Origin: DASQPR01 sp963836775
GTDB lineage: Bacteria > Actinomycetota > Actinomycetes > Mycobacteriales > Micromonosporaceae
Reading direction: 5' to 3'
NCBI GenBank assembly: GCA_963836775.1
Contig: CAWIKR010000002.1
Location: 620,001 to 684,000, forward strand
DNA: 64,000 bases
Each line of letters starts with the position of its first letter. The stretch's first letter is position 1. Positions 8,551-16,006 of the stretch are shown one piece after another. A program made the position numbers and the translations under genes. The notes beneath the pieces were generated by a model that did no database searches, was not told the DNA's origin, and saw nothing but the letters and a program-made list of their open reading frames with translations.

Positions 8551-9217
8551 ACAGCACCCATTCCAGCCGCTCCGGTGAGCATGGGCGGCCGGCAGCGGTG
8601 AGTTCGGTGCTCCACGCGTGCACGTGTTCCACATAGGACGCGTAGCGCTGACCGCGGTCCCGCGTACCCGCCATGGCTCTGGTGGTGACGCCGAGCGTGT
8701 CATTGAGGGTCTTGGTGATCCGGTCGTCCAGGATCAGCGGCTGCCAGTCGCGCTCGGCCACCGCGCCGGCGAAGAAGAACCAGCTGGTGAAGAGCGCCCG
8801 CTCGACGCCGGCTACGGCGAATCGGGAGTAGGCCTCGGCGAGCTCGCCGGCCCGGCACCGGCGCGCGGCGGCCTCCAGTTCGCCGGCACAGCTCGGATCG
8901 GCGAGCGCCTTCGGCAGTGAGCGGAATCCATGCGGATGCTTGGTGCCGCTGGCCCACACCGCGACCAGCGCGAACGCGGCCCGGGCCGGATCCGGGTCGG
9001 CCACATCGGTCTCGGCAATCAACCGGGCGATGCCGCGCCGGTCCACGATCCGGCGCTGCGGCATGGACGACGGGCTGGTCCACCGATCATCGCGCAGGAC
9101 TTTGACGTCCAGCGCGCTGTCCCGGAGAGCCGCCTCCCAGGCCACCGTGTCATACGCGACCGGCTTCGGGCCGTCATCGCGGTATCGCGTTACGAGGGCC
9201 GCGAGGGCGGCCGGCAT
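8513..9217 (-). CDS. Conserved hypothetical protein, possible OGG-like DNA glycosylase fold
   Basis: A 234-residue protein with no clear signal or membrane segment. The order WTSPSSMPQRRIVDRRGIARLI, then VAVWASGTKH, then ALFTSWFFFAG and PLILDDRITKTLN, resembles the bacterial 'OGG fold' group, in which a WGxG segment and a LILDxxV segment recur. No helix-hairpin-helix GPD motif with a clear catalytic Lys/Asp pair can be pointed out, so the enzymatic claim is weak. Start ATG 9217 (MPAALAALV); GTG at 9232 is also possible. Confidence 0.5.
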   Translation of the reverse strand: MPAALAALVTRYRDDGPKPVAYDTVAWEAALRDSALDVKVLRDDRWTSPSSMPQRRIVDRRGIARLIAETDVADPDPARAAFALVAVWASGTKHPHGFRSLPKALADPSCAGELEAAARRCRAGELAEAYSRFAVAGVERALFTSWFFFAGAVAERDWQPLILDDRITKTLNDTLGVTTRAMAGTRDRGQRYASYVEHVHAWSTELTAAGRPCSPERLEWVLFKHQGRALSGRR

Positions 9218-9248
9218 GGCGAGCACCGGCACATTATGCCGATCGTCT

Positions 9249-9663
9249 CTAGGCCGTGCGGGGCGAGGCTTCCGGCGCGTCGGTGGCGGCCGAGGAGTCG
9301 GCCTCCGCGTCCGGTGCCTGCCCGCCCGGGTGGAAGCGGGCCACCAGGAAGGTGATGGCGAGCGCGATCGCCATGCCATAGAGCACGGCGCGGGTGCCGT
9401 ACGCGTAATCGCGTGCAACGGCGTTGCTGATCTGCTCGCGCAGCGCGGCCGGAGCGCTGTTCACCGAACCGGCGCTGCCGTTGTTCGTGGCCGAATCGGC
9501 GATCGATCGGGCCTGGCTCTCGGGGCATCCCGAATCCGACGAACGACGAGGTCAGCCGATTGGCGAACACGGTGCTCAGCACGGTGCCGAGGACCGCCAC
9601 GCCGAGCGCCGAGCCATAGTTGCGGATCGTCTGAGTGATGCCGCGTTTCGGCGCTAGCAGCAT
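9249..9663 (-). pseudogene. C-terminal fragment of a DHA2-type MFS transporter, frameshifted
   Basis: Frame one gives GITQTIRNYGSALGVAVLGT and continues to SSFVGFG; after a shift it continues as NSAPAALREQISNAVARDYA and a final membrane helix ending at 9249. Removing one G from the run at 9532-9535 joins the frames as PESQARSIADSATNN. The homologous segment in the exporter at 47291-48775 is its last quarter. The first three quarters are missing, so this is a truncated remnant whatever the cause of the indel. Confidence 0.8.
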
Positions 9664-9759
9664 ATTCGGCTGCCTCTCGCAATAACCTTCCATTGACTGT
9701 AGGCCCCAAGGTTGTCGCGGGGCCGCATGATCGAAAGATGTCGCGAGGGGAGCGGCCCG

Positions 9760-10734
9760 GTGCCACGCTTGACGCCCAACCTCTTCGGAATTCCGTTCGG
9801 CCTCTGCGGGCTGGCCGGGTGTTGGTCCGCAGCGCACCTCCAGGGAGCCGAGCCGGCCTGGCCCGGGTATGTCATCTGGATCTTGGCCGCGCTCGTGTGG
9901 CTCGTGGTGCTGGCGTTCTACGGACGCTATCTGGTCACCAGCGGGCGCTGGCGGACCGAGCTGGCGGACCCGACCTTCGGCCCGTTCGTCGCGCTCGCCA
10001 CCATCGTGGCGATGTCACTCGGAACCGAGTTGGGCAACCATGCGCACACCGCCGGCGCGGTCGTGTTCGGAATCGGCCTGGTCGGCACACTGCTGATCGG
10101 CGGCTGGCTGACCGGACAGTGGATTCTCGATAACGGGCGGCTGGCCCAGTGGCATCCCGGCTATTTCCTCCCGACCGCCGCCGGCGGACTGCTCGCGTCG
10201 ATCGGCGCGTCGGCACTGGGCTGGATCCGGATCGCCGAGGTGATGTTCGGTTTCGGCATCGTCTGCTGGCTGGTGCTCGGCTCGATCCTGCTGCTGCGCC
10301 TGTTCACCGAGCCGGTCCTGCCGACCGCGCTGCTTCCGACCATGGCGATCGAAATCGCGCCGCCGGTGGTGGCGAGCCTGGCCTGGTTCGGCCTGAACGG
10401 CGGCCAAGAGGATGTGGTCGTGCTGGGCCTCGGCGGGTACGCGCTGCTGATGGCCCTAGTCCAGCTACGCCTGATCCCGATCTACCGGACAGTTCCGTTC
10501 GGGATCGGCTGGTGGGCGTTCGCGTTCTCCTACGCGGTGGTGTTCCTGCTCGCGATCCGCTGGCTGACGGTCACGAACCCGGACGGTGGCCGGGCCTGGA
10601 CCGGCGTACTCCTGGCGGTGGTCACGCTCGCGATGGTGGCGCTCGTCGTGCGTACCGTGATGGGCCTTGCCAATGGCACCTTCCTGCCGAAAGCCGCGCC
10701 GCCGGCATCGACCCCGGCGGAGCCCGCGCCCTAA
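9760..10734 (+). CDS. TehA/SLAC1-like (TDT family) membrane protein
   Basis: About ten predicted transmembrane helices in 324 residues. HPGYFLPTAAGGLLAS and IAPPVVASLAW are the pore-forming segments conserved in the tellurite-resistance/dicarboxylate transporter (TDT) family, which includes the SLAC1 anion channel. Substrate (anion, dicarboxylate or tellurite) cannot be told. Start GTG 9760 follows GAGGGGAG at 9745-9752. An upstream ATG at 9712 would add an Arg-rich leader. It overlaps the convergent CDF gene by 4 bp. Confidence 0.75.
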   Translation: MPRLTPNLFGIPFGLCGLAGCWSAAHLQGAEPAWPGYVIWILAALVWLVVLAFYGRYLVTSGRWRTELADPTFGPFVALATIVAMSLGTELGNHAHTAGAVVFGIGLVGTLLIGGWLTGQWILDNGRLAQWHPGYFLPTAAGGLLASIGASALGWIRIAEVMFGFGIVCWLVLGSILLLRLFTEPVLPTALLPTMAIEIAPPVVASLAWFGLNGGQEDVVVLGLGGYALLMALVQLRLIPIYRTVPFGIGWWAFAFSYAVVFLLAIRWLTVTNPDGGRAWTGVLLAVVTLAMVALVVRTVMGLANGTFLPKAAPPASTPAEPAP

Positions 10735-11867
10735 ACCGGGTCCCGGTGCCGGTGATCGGCCAGCAGTTGGTGGATGTGCTCCTGCTCGCCGGCGGGATTG
10801 ATGTGCACGAAGGCTCCGGACAGCCGGGGAAGCGCATGCAGCAAGCGATGCTCGGCATCGACAGCAACCGCGTGTGCATCCAGCACGGGCAGCGCAGCGT
10901 CGACGGTGATCTCGCACTCGGTGCGCAACTGGTGGCCGATCCAGCGCAAGTGCACCTCGCCGACGTCAATGACGCCGGGTGTGCCGCGCAGGGTCGCCGT
11001 GACCTGGTCCACCAGCTCCGGATCGACCGCGTCCATCAGCCGCCGGTAGACCTCGCGGGCCGCGTCCTTGAGCACGAACAGGATCGCAACGGTGATGACC
11101 AGCCCGATCACCGGATCCGCCCAGTCCCAGCCAGCCGCGACGCCGGCCGCGCCGAGCAGCACGGCGAGCGAGGTGAATCCGTCGGTGCGCGCATGTAAAC
11201 CGTCGGCGACCAGCGCCGCGGAACCGATCCGCCGCCCGACCGTGATCCGGTAGCGCGCCACGATCTCGTTGCCGGCAAACCCGATCACCGCCGCCGCCGC
11301 GACGAACGCCAGATGGGACACCCTCTGAGGATGCAACAGCCGGCTCACGGCCTCATATGCGGCGAGCGCCGAGGACGCCGCGATGAACACGACGATCACG
11401 ATCCCGGCGAGGTCCTCGGCTCGGCCGTAACCATAGGTGTAACGCTTGGTCGGCGGTCGCCGGCCGACCACGAAGGCGATGCCGAGCGGCACCGCGGTGA
11501 GCGCGTCGGCCAGGTTGTGCAGCGTGTCTCCGAGGAGCGCGACCGAGCCCGAGAAGACCACGACGATCGCTTGCAACAATGCCGTCGCACCGAGCACCGC
11601 GAGTGAAATCCACAGCGCCCGCAAGCCGTCGCGGGACGCCTCCATGACCTGGTCGACCTTGTCCGTAGAGTCGTGCGAGTGCGGCGTGACCAGGTGCGAC
11701 AGGCGGCTCCACCAGCCGCCGTCGTGGACGTGCTCGTCATGGTCGTGGCCATGGTCGTGGCCATGGCCGTGCTCGTCATGGTCGTGGCCATGGACGTGCC
11801 CCTCATGGTCGCGGCCATGGTCGTCGTGATGGTCGTGGCCGTGCTGTTCGTGGATCACATCACCCAT
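10731..11867 (-). CDS. Cation diffusion facilitator (CDF) metal exporter, His-rich N-terminus
   Basis: A 378-residue protein. Residues 1-50 hold more than fifteen His with Asp (HGHDHGHDHDEHVHD), a metal-binding tail. Six transmembrane helices follow, with HNLAD in helix 2 and HARTD in helix 5, the paired HxxxD sites that bind zinc or a similar divalent ion. A cytoplasmic C-terminal dimerisation domain follows. CDF proteins export metal in exchange for protons; Zn, Co or Ni are all possible. No Zur-like box was noticed near its start. Confidence 0.9.
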   Translation of the reverse strand: MGDVIHEQHGHDHHDDHGRDHEGHVHGHDHDEHGHGHDHGHDHDEHVHDGGWWSRLSHLVTPHSHDSTDKVDQVMEASRDGLRALWISLAVLGATALLQAIVVVFSGSVALLGDTLHNLADALTAVPLGIAFVVGRRPPTKRYTYGYGRAEDLAGIVIVVFIAASSALAAYEAVSRLLHPQRVSHLAFVAAAAVIGFAGNEIVARYRITVGRRIGSAALVADGLHARTDGFTSLAVLLGAAGVAAGWDWADPVIGLVITVAILFVLKDAAREVYRRLMDAVDPELVDQVTATLRGTPGVIDVGEVHLRWIGHQLRTECEITVDAALPVLDAHAVAVDAEHRLLHALPRLSGAFVHINPAGEQEHIHQLLADHRHRDPV

Positions 11868-11900
11868 TTACCCACGCCCCAGCCTGCCGCGCCGAGGCAG

Positions 11901-12815
11901 TCAGCCGTAGAGATGCCCGCTGAGATATTTCAGGCCGCTGTCCACCTGCAACGTCACGACCTGATGCCCGGCGCCTAGAGACGCGGCAACCTGGTCGGCG
12001 GCGACCAGGTTCGCGCCGGTCGATGGACCGGAGAACACCCCGTCGGTACGCGCGGCCCGGCGCGCCATCTCGAATGCTTCCGCCTCCGGGACGGCGATCA
12101 CCTGGTCAAAATCGTCGGCGCTGAGCTGCGGTGGCATGTAGCCGACGCCGCCACCCTCGATGTGATGTGTCCCGGCCGCGTGCCCGGAGAGCACCGCGGA
12201 CTCGGCCGGCTCCACCACCACGCGGTGCAGGTCGGGTAGCCGCTCCATCAGCGCCCGGCTCACCCCGAGAAAGCAGCCGCCGGTCCCGACGTAGGAACAG
12301 AAGGCGTCGATGCGGTCCGGGATCTGATCCAGCAATTCTTCGCCGAGCCGGCGATAGCCCTCGACCATGTCGGTGTTGTTGAACTGATCGGTGGCGTAGG
12401 CGCCGGTCTCGTCGGCGATCTGCCGAGCCCGGCGCTGCATCGACGGGATCAGCTCCGGGGTGATGCCGTCGGGGCTGTGCAGCAGCTCCACCTCGGCACC
12501 GAAGGCCTGCATGGTCCGGATCTTCGCCGATGCGAACGCGTCCGACGACACGATTCGCAGCGGATATCCCTTCACCGCGCAGACGAACGCGAGCGACGAC
12601 CCGGTGCTTCCGCCGGTGTATTCGACCACAGTCTGGCCGGGCTGGAGGCGCCCATTGCGCTCGGCGCCCTCGATCATCGCCAGCGCCATCCGGTCCTTGT
12701 ACGAGCCGGTCGGGTTGGCGGCCTCGAGCTTCACCCAGATCTCAGCACCATTCGGCCGAGTGCGCCGGACCACCGGGGTGTTGCCGATCGCCGCCAGCGC
12801 TCCACTTCGGGCCAT
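11901..12815 (-). CDS. Cysteine synthase-family PLP enzyme
   Basis: A 304-residue fold-type II PLP enzyme. The Schiff-base Lys is in NPTGSYKDRMA (about residue 42), the substrate loop is EYTGGSTGSSLA, and the phosphate loop is GTGGC. In CysK the Lys motif is SVKDR and the substrate loop TSGNTG; here the loop is TGGSTG, as in several cysteine synthase-like and diaminopropionate-type enzymes. Substrate is therefore uncertain. It is downstream of the ferredoxin reductase on the same strand, 91 bp away. Confidence 0.8.
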   Translation of the reverse strand: MARSGALAAIGNTPVVRRTRPNGAEIWVKLEAANPTGSYKDRMALAMIEGAERNGRLQPGQTVVEYTGGSTGSSLAFVCAVKGYPLRIVSSDAFASAKIRTMQAFGAEVELLHSPDGITPELIPSMQRRARQIADETGAYATDQFNNTDMVEGYRRLGEELLDQIPDRIDAFCSYVGTGGCFLGVSRALMERLPDLHRVVVEPAESAVLSGHAAGTHHIEGGGVGYMPPQLSADDFDQVIAVPEAEAFEMARRAARTDGVFSGPSTGANLVAADQVAASLGAGHQVVTLQVDSGLKYLSGHLYG

Positions 12816-12906
12816 GGCCGGAAACGTAGCACCGCGAGCCGCCGCGCGAAGCTCGCATCGAGGATCGGCACACCAACCGGTGGTCAGCCACTGCGGCCGC
12901 GAACCA

Positions 12907-14133
12907 TCAGCCGACCAGGTCGGCCAGCGGGACCGCGGGGTCGGCCAATCGGTCGAGATCGACCGCGATGCCGGCGAACCCGGCACGGACCAGCTTCTGG
13001 ATGTCGCCCTGCACGTCCCAGATGTTCGCGTTCATGCCGGCCAGCACTCGGCCGCCGGACGTCCAGAAAGCCAGGTATTCGCCGCTGTCCGGAGCGCCGC
13101 GGAAGACCACCCGGTCGTAACCGCCGGGCTCGACATAGCCGGCGTACTCCATGCCGAGGTCGTACTGGTCCGAGTAGAAATACGGCACCCGGTCGTAGAC
13201 GACTTCCTGCCCCAGCATCGACCGGGCCGCCGCCGGACCGCCGTTCAGGGCGTTCGCCCAGTGCTCGACCCGGATGTGCGTGCCGACCACCGGGTTGAAC
13301 GACGAGGCCACGTCACCGCAGGCGAACACGTCGGCGTCGGAAGTCCGCAGCGAGGAGTCGGTGACGATGCCGTTGTGGACGTCCAGACCGGCCTCGGCCG
13401 CCAGTTCCACGTTCGGCCAGATGCCGAGCCCGGCCACGACGACGTCGGCAGGCAGTTCGGTGCCGTCCTGCAGCACGACCGAGGTGACCCGCGTGTCGCC
13501 GCGCAACTCGCGCACGGACGTGCTGGTCCGGAACTCGACGCCGTTCGCCTCGTGCAACGCCACGAACAGCCGCGCCACCTCGGCACCCAGGACACGTTGC
13601 ATCGGCAGCACGGTGACTTCGATGACCGTGACGTGACAGCCCTTCGAGCGGGCCGCCGCCGCGGTCTCCAGACCGATCCAGCCGCCGCCGATGACGACCA
13701 CGTGAGCACCGTCGACGAATCGTTCGCTCAGGCGCTCGCTGTCGGCGAGCGTACGCAGATATAACGCGTGCTCGGCCCCGGGGACTTCCAGCAGCCGGGG
13801 CGATGACCCGGTGGCGAGCAGCAGTTTCGCATACGACAACCGGCGCCCGTCACTGAGCGCGACGGTGTGGGCGGCGGTGTCGAGGCCGATGGCGGCGGCT
13901 CCGGGGATCAACGTGACGTCGTTCTCCGCGTACCAGCCTTGGGGGTGCACGAAGGCCTTGTCCCGCGGCTGCTTGCCGAGCAGGAAGCCCTTGGACAGCG
14001 GCGGCCGCTCGTAGGGTCGCTCGGCTTCGGAGCCCACCAGAGCGATCGGCCCGGTGAAGCCCTCGGCTCGCAGGGTCTCGGCGGCCTTGGCACCGGCCAG
14101 GCCGGCACCGACGATGACGAACTGATCGCTCAT
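12907..14133 (-). CDS. NAD(P)/FAD-dependent ferredoxin reductase (copy 1)
   Basis: A 408-residue flavoprotein. The FAD-binding GxGxxG is at the N-terminus (FVIVGAGLAGAKAAETL), the NAD-binding dinucleotide fold at about 147-175 (VVVIGGGWIGLETAAAA), the second FAD motif is VFACGDVA, and a reductase C-terminal domain follows. This is the class that passes electrons to ferredoxins of P450s or Rieske oxygenases. The start lies inside an ATGA overlap with the upstream folE stop, with GGAGG six bases before, so the two are translationally coupled. It is a clear paralogue of the gene at 16007-17254. Confidence 0.9.
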   Translation of the reverse strand: MSDQFVIVGAGLAGAKAAETLRAEGFTGPIALVGSEAERPYERPPLSKGFLLGKQPRDKAFVHPQGWYAENDVTLIPGAAAIGLDTAAHTVALSDGRRLSYAKLLLATGSSPRLLEVPGAEHALYLRTLADSERLSERFVDGAHVVVIGGGWIGLETAAAARSKGCHVTVIEVTVLPMQRVLGAEVARLFVALHEANGVEFRTSTSVRELRGDTRVTSVVLQDGTELPADVVVAGLGIWPNVELAAEAGLDVHNGIVTDSSLRTSDADVFACGDVASSFNPVVGTHIRVEHWANALNGGPAAARSMLGQEVVYDRVPYFYSDQYDLGMEYAGYVEPGGYDRVVFRGAPDSGEYLAFWTSGGRVLAGMNANIWDVQGDIQKLVRAGFAGIAVDLDRLADPAVPLADLVG

Positions 14134-14759
14134 GAGCGACCTCCAGAAAGGCGGTGGGTGCCGGCGAGGTTGAGGAACTCGGTCCGCGATCGGGCGTCTT
14201 CCCGCAGGGCGCCGAGCAGAGTGGAGGTGACGGTGCGGGTGCCCGGCGCCTGAACGCCGCGCAAGGTCATGCACAGGTGTTCGGCCTCGATCACCACGCC
14301 GACGCCACGAGGCCGCAGCCGGCCCTGCAGCCACTCGGCCACCTGCTTGGTGAGGCGCTCCTGCACCTGCAGCCCGCGACCGAATAGCTCGACCACCCGG
14401 GCCAGCTTGGACAGCCCGACGATCCGGTCGCCCGGCAGATATCCGACGTGGGCCGTGCCGATGAACGGCAACAGGTGGTGCTCGCAGACCGAGTTGATCG
14501 GGATGTCCCGGACCAGGACCAGCTCGTCGTAGTCCTCGTCATTGGGGAACGTCGTCACGTCGAATTCCCGCGGCGTGAGCAACTCGGCGTAGGCGTTCGC
14601 CATCCGACGGGGCGTCTTGATACGGCTCTCACCGGTCAGGTCCACACCGAGCGCGCGCAGGAATTCGGCCGCGGCCCGTTCGGCCGCAACAAGATCACGC
14701 TCGATCGGCTCGGGAGCCGCACGCAGCGGCACTACTACAGGCATCCGGCTCACATCCAT
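14130..14759 (-). CDS. folE: GTP cyclohydrolase I (FolE-type)
   Basis: A 209-residue FolE: Zn ligands in SVCEHHLLPF and the second Cys in AEHLCMTLRGVQ, with the QERLTKQVA substrate segment. It converts GTP to dihydroneopterin triphosphate. No folP, folB or folK lies nearby, unlike the usual housekeeping folate cluster, and it is coupled to a ferredoxin reductase. That suggests an extra copy dedicated to another pathway or stress condition (inference). Start ATG 14759 (MDVSRMPVV); codons upstream overlap the regulatory region. Confidence 0.9.
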   Translation of the reverse strand: MDVSRMPVVVPLRAAPEPIERDLVAAERAAAEFLRALGVDLTGESRIKTPRRMANAYAELLTPREFDVTTFPNDEDYDELVLVRDIPINSVCEHHLLPFIGTAHVGYLPGDRIVGLSKLARVVELFGRGLQVQERLTKQVAEWLQGRLRPRGVGVVIEAEHLCMTLRGVQAPGTRTVTSTLLGALREDARSRTEFLNLAGTHRLSGGRS

Positions 14760-14762
14760 TTT

Positions 14763-14838
14763 CACCAACGAACACTGTCTTAATTTCTCATCGTGCCGCA
14801 GATCCGGCCGATTTTCAACAGCAACCGTTGGTGATAAT
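14763..14838. promoter_or_regulatory. Divergent promoter region with a shared motif upstream of folE and the regulator
   Basis: CGTTGGTGATAAT (14826-14838) precedes the regulator. On the opposite strand CGTTGGTGAAAAT (complement of 14758-14770) precedes folE. The two half-sites face outward as an inverted pair about 55 bp apart. GATAAT at 14833-14838 is a likely -10 only ten bases before the regulator ATG, giving a nearly leaderless transcript. The arrangement fits binding by the regulator to control both directions. Confidence 0.6.
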
Positions 14839-14847
14839 CTGCGAAGG

Positions 14848-15528
14848 ATGGCAGACACCACGTGGGAGACGGTGGCGGTCCTGGTTGATCCGGTCCGCCG
14901 AGCGCTCTATGAGCACGTCCGGGCGCAGCGCCGGCCGGTGACCCGGGAAGAGGCCGCCGACGCGGTCGCCATCTCCCGCAACCTGACCGCTTTCCACCTC
15001 GACAAGCTCGTCGAGGCCGGGTTGCTGCGGGCTCGCTATGAGGCGCCGCCGGACCTGCCCAGGGGCCGTGGGCGCACGCCAAAGGTCTATGAAGCGGTCG
15101 ATGAAAGCGTGGCGCTGACGATCCCGCCGAGGCAATACGAGCTGGTCGGCGAGATCCTCGCCGACGCCGTGGCGACCACGCCGGGCGATGCGCGCCGGGC
15201 GGCGGCCCAGCGGGCTCTGGTCGCCGGGCGGGAGGTGGCCGCCGCGAGTGGTGTCGAGGCCGGTGGCGCCGCCGACATCGATGCCGTCCGGCGCCTGCTC
15301 GACGAGCTTGGCTTCGAGCCGGTGATCGAGGACGGCCAGATCGCGCTCCGCAACTGCCCGTTTCACCGGCTGGCACAGCGCCAGACCGAGCTGGTCTGCG
15401 GGCTCAACGAAGAGTTCCTGCGGGGCGTGCTGGACGGCCTCGGCACCTCCGGGCTGTCGGCCCGGCTGGCCCCGAGGTCGGGCCACTGCTGTGTCGCGAT
15501 CAGCGGCGCGGACGGCGATCGCGGGTAG
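14848..15528 (+). CDS. Helix-turn-helix regulator with a C-terminal Cys motif (COG2345/SufR-like)
   Basis: A 226-residue protein. An N-terminal winged helix (VTREEAADAVAISRNLTAFH, about residues 32-51) is followed by a central effector-like region and a C-terminal cluster NCPFH, ELVCGL and GHCC. In SufR-type regulators similarly spaced cysteines hold an Fe-S cluster that controls DNA binding. Divergent transcription from the folE/ferredoxin reductase operon and the shared motif between them suggest it controls that operon, sensing iron, oxygen or redox state (inference). Confidence 0.75.
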   Translation: MADTTWETVAVLVDPVRRALYEHVRAQRRPVTREEAADAVAISRNLTAFHLDKLVEAGLLRARYEAPPDLPRGRGRTPKVYEAVDESVALTIPPRQYELVGEILADAVATTPGDARRAAAQRALVAGREVAAASGVEAGGAADIDAVRRLLDELGFEPVIEDGQIALRNCPFHRLAQRQTELVCGLNEEFLRGVLDGLGTSGLSARLAPRSGHCCVAISGADGDRG

Positions 15529-15537
15529 CCTGACGCC

Positions 15538-15873
15538 ATGATCTCCATTACCGCGAAGTTTCTCGTGAAGCCGGAGCACGCCGACGACTGGCCGCGGATC
15601 GTCGGGGATTTCACCACCGCCACCCGTGCCGAGGCGGGCTGTCTCTGGTTCGACTGGTCGCGCAGCCTCGACGACCCCACCGAATACGTCCTGGTGGAGG
15701 CGTTCCGGGACGGCGATGCCGGCGGTGCGCACGTCATCTCGGACCACTTCAAGCAGGCTCAGCGGACGCTTCCGCAATATCTCCAGGCGACGCCGAAGAT
15801 CGTCAACATGACGATCCCGCAGGATGACTGGTCGGAACTGGGCGAATTGGCGGTCACCACCAGTGGATCTTGA
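15538..15873 (+). CDS. Putative quinol monooxygenase (ABM domain)
   Basis: A 111-residue antibiotic biosynthesis monooxygenase-type ferredoxin-like fold: ISITAKFLVKPEHADDW at the start, EAGCLWFDWSRS in the middle, and VLVEAFRDGDA with HVISDHFK. This is the YgiN-like layout. It starts 9 bp after the regulator stop, so it is probably co-transcribed. Such small cofactor-free enzymes act on quinol-like substrates; the substrate here is unknown. Confidence 0.8.
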   Translation: MISITAKFLVKPEHADDWPRIVGDFTTATRAEAGCLWFDWSRSLDDPTEYVLVEAFRDGDAGGAHVISDHFKQAQRTLPQYLQATPKIVNMTIPQDDWSELGELAVTTSGS

Positions 15874-15926
15874 ACGTCTGTCGCTCTATCGCAGCAACAG
15901 CGGTGCAAGATCTCGGCGCAGCCCAG

Positions 15927-15982
15927 TCGGCGACCAGCCGGCGCAGACCAGCCGGCGCAGACCAGCCGGCGCAGACCAGCCG
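15927..15982. repeat. 14-bp tandem repeat array (GCGCAGACCAGCCG)
   Basis: Three perfect copies of GCGCAGACCAGCCG begin at 15941, 15955 and 15969, with a degenerate copy just before. The array lies in the gap between the convergent ABM gene and the second ferredoxin reductase. It shares its 14-bp period, but not its sequence, with arrays at 38185 and 47166. Confidence 0.9.
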
Positions 15983-16006
15983 CCGCCGACCTGCCCGTCA
16001 ACCAGC

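Noticed and set aside
9760..11867. Tellurite-resistance operon
   Set aside because: The TehA-like gene and the CDF gene are convergent, and no tehB or ter genes are present.
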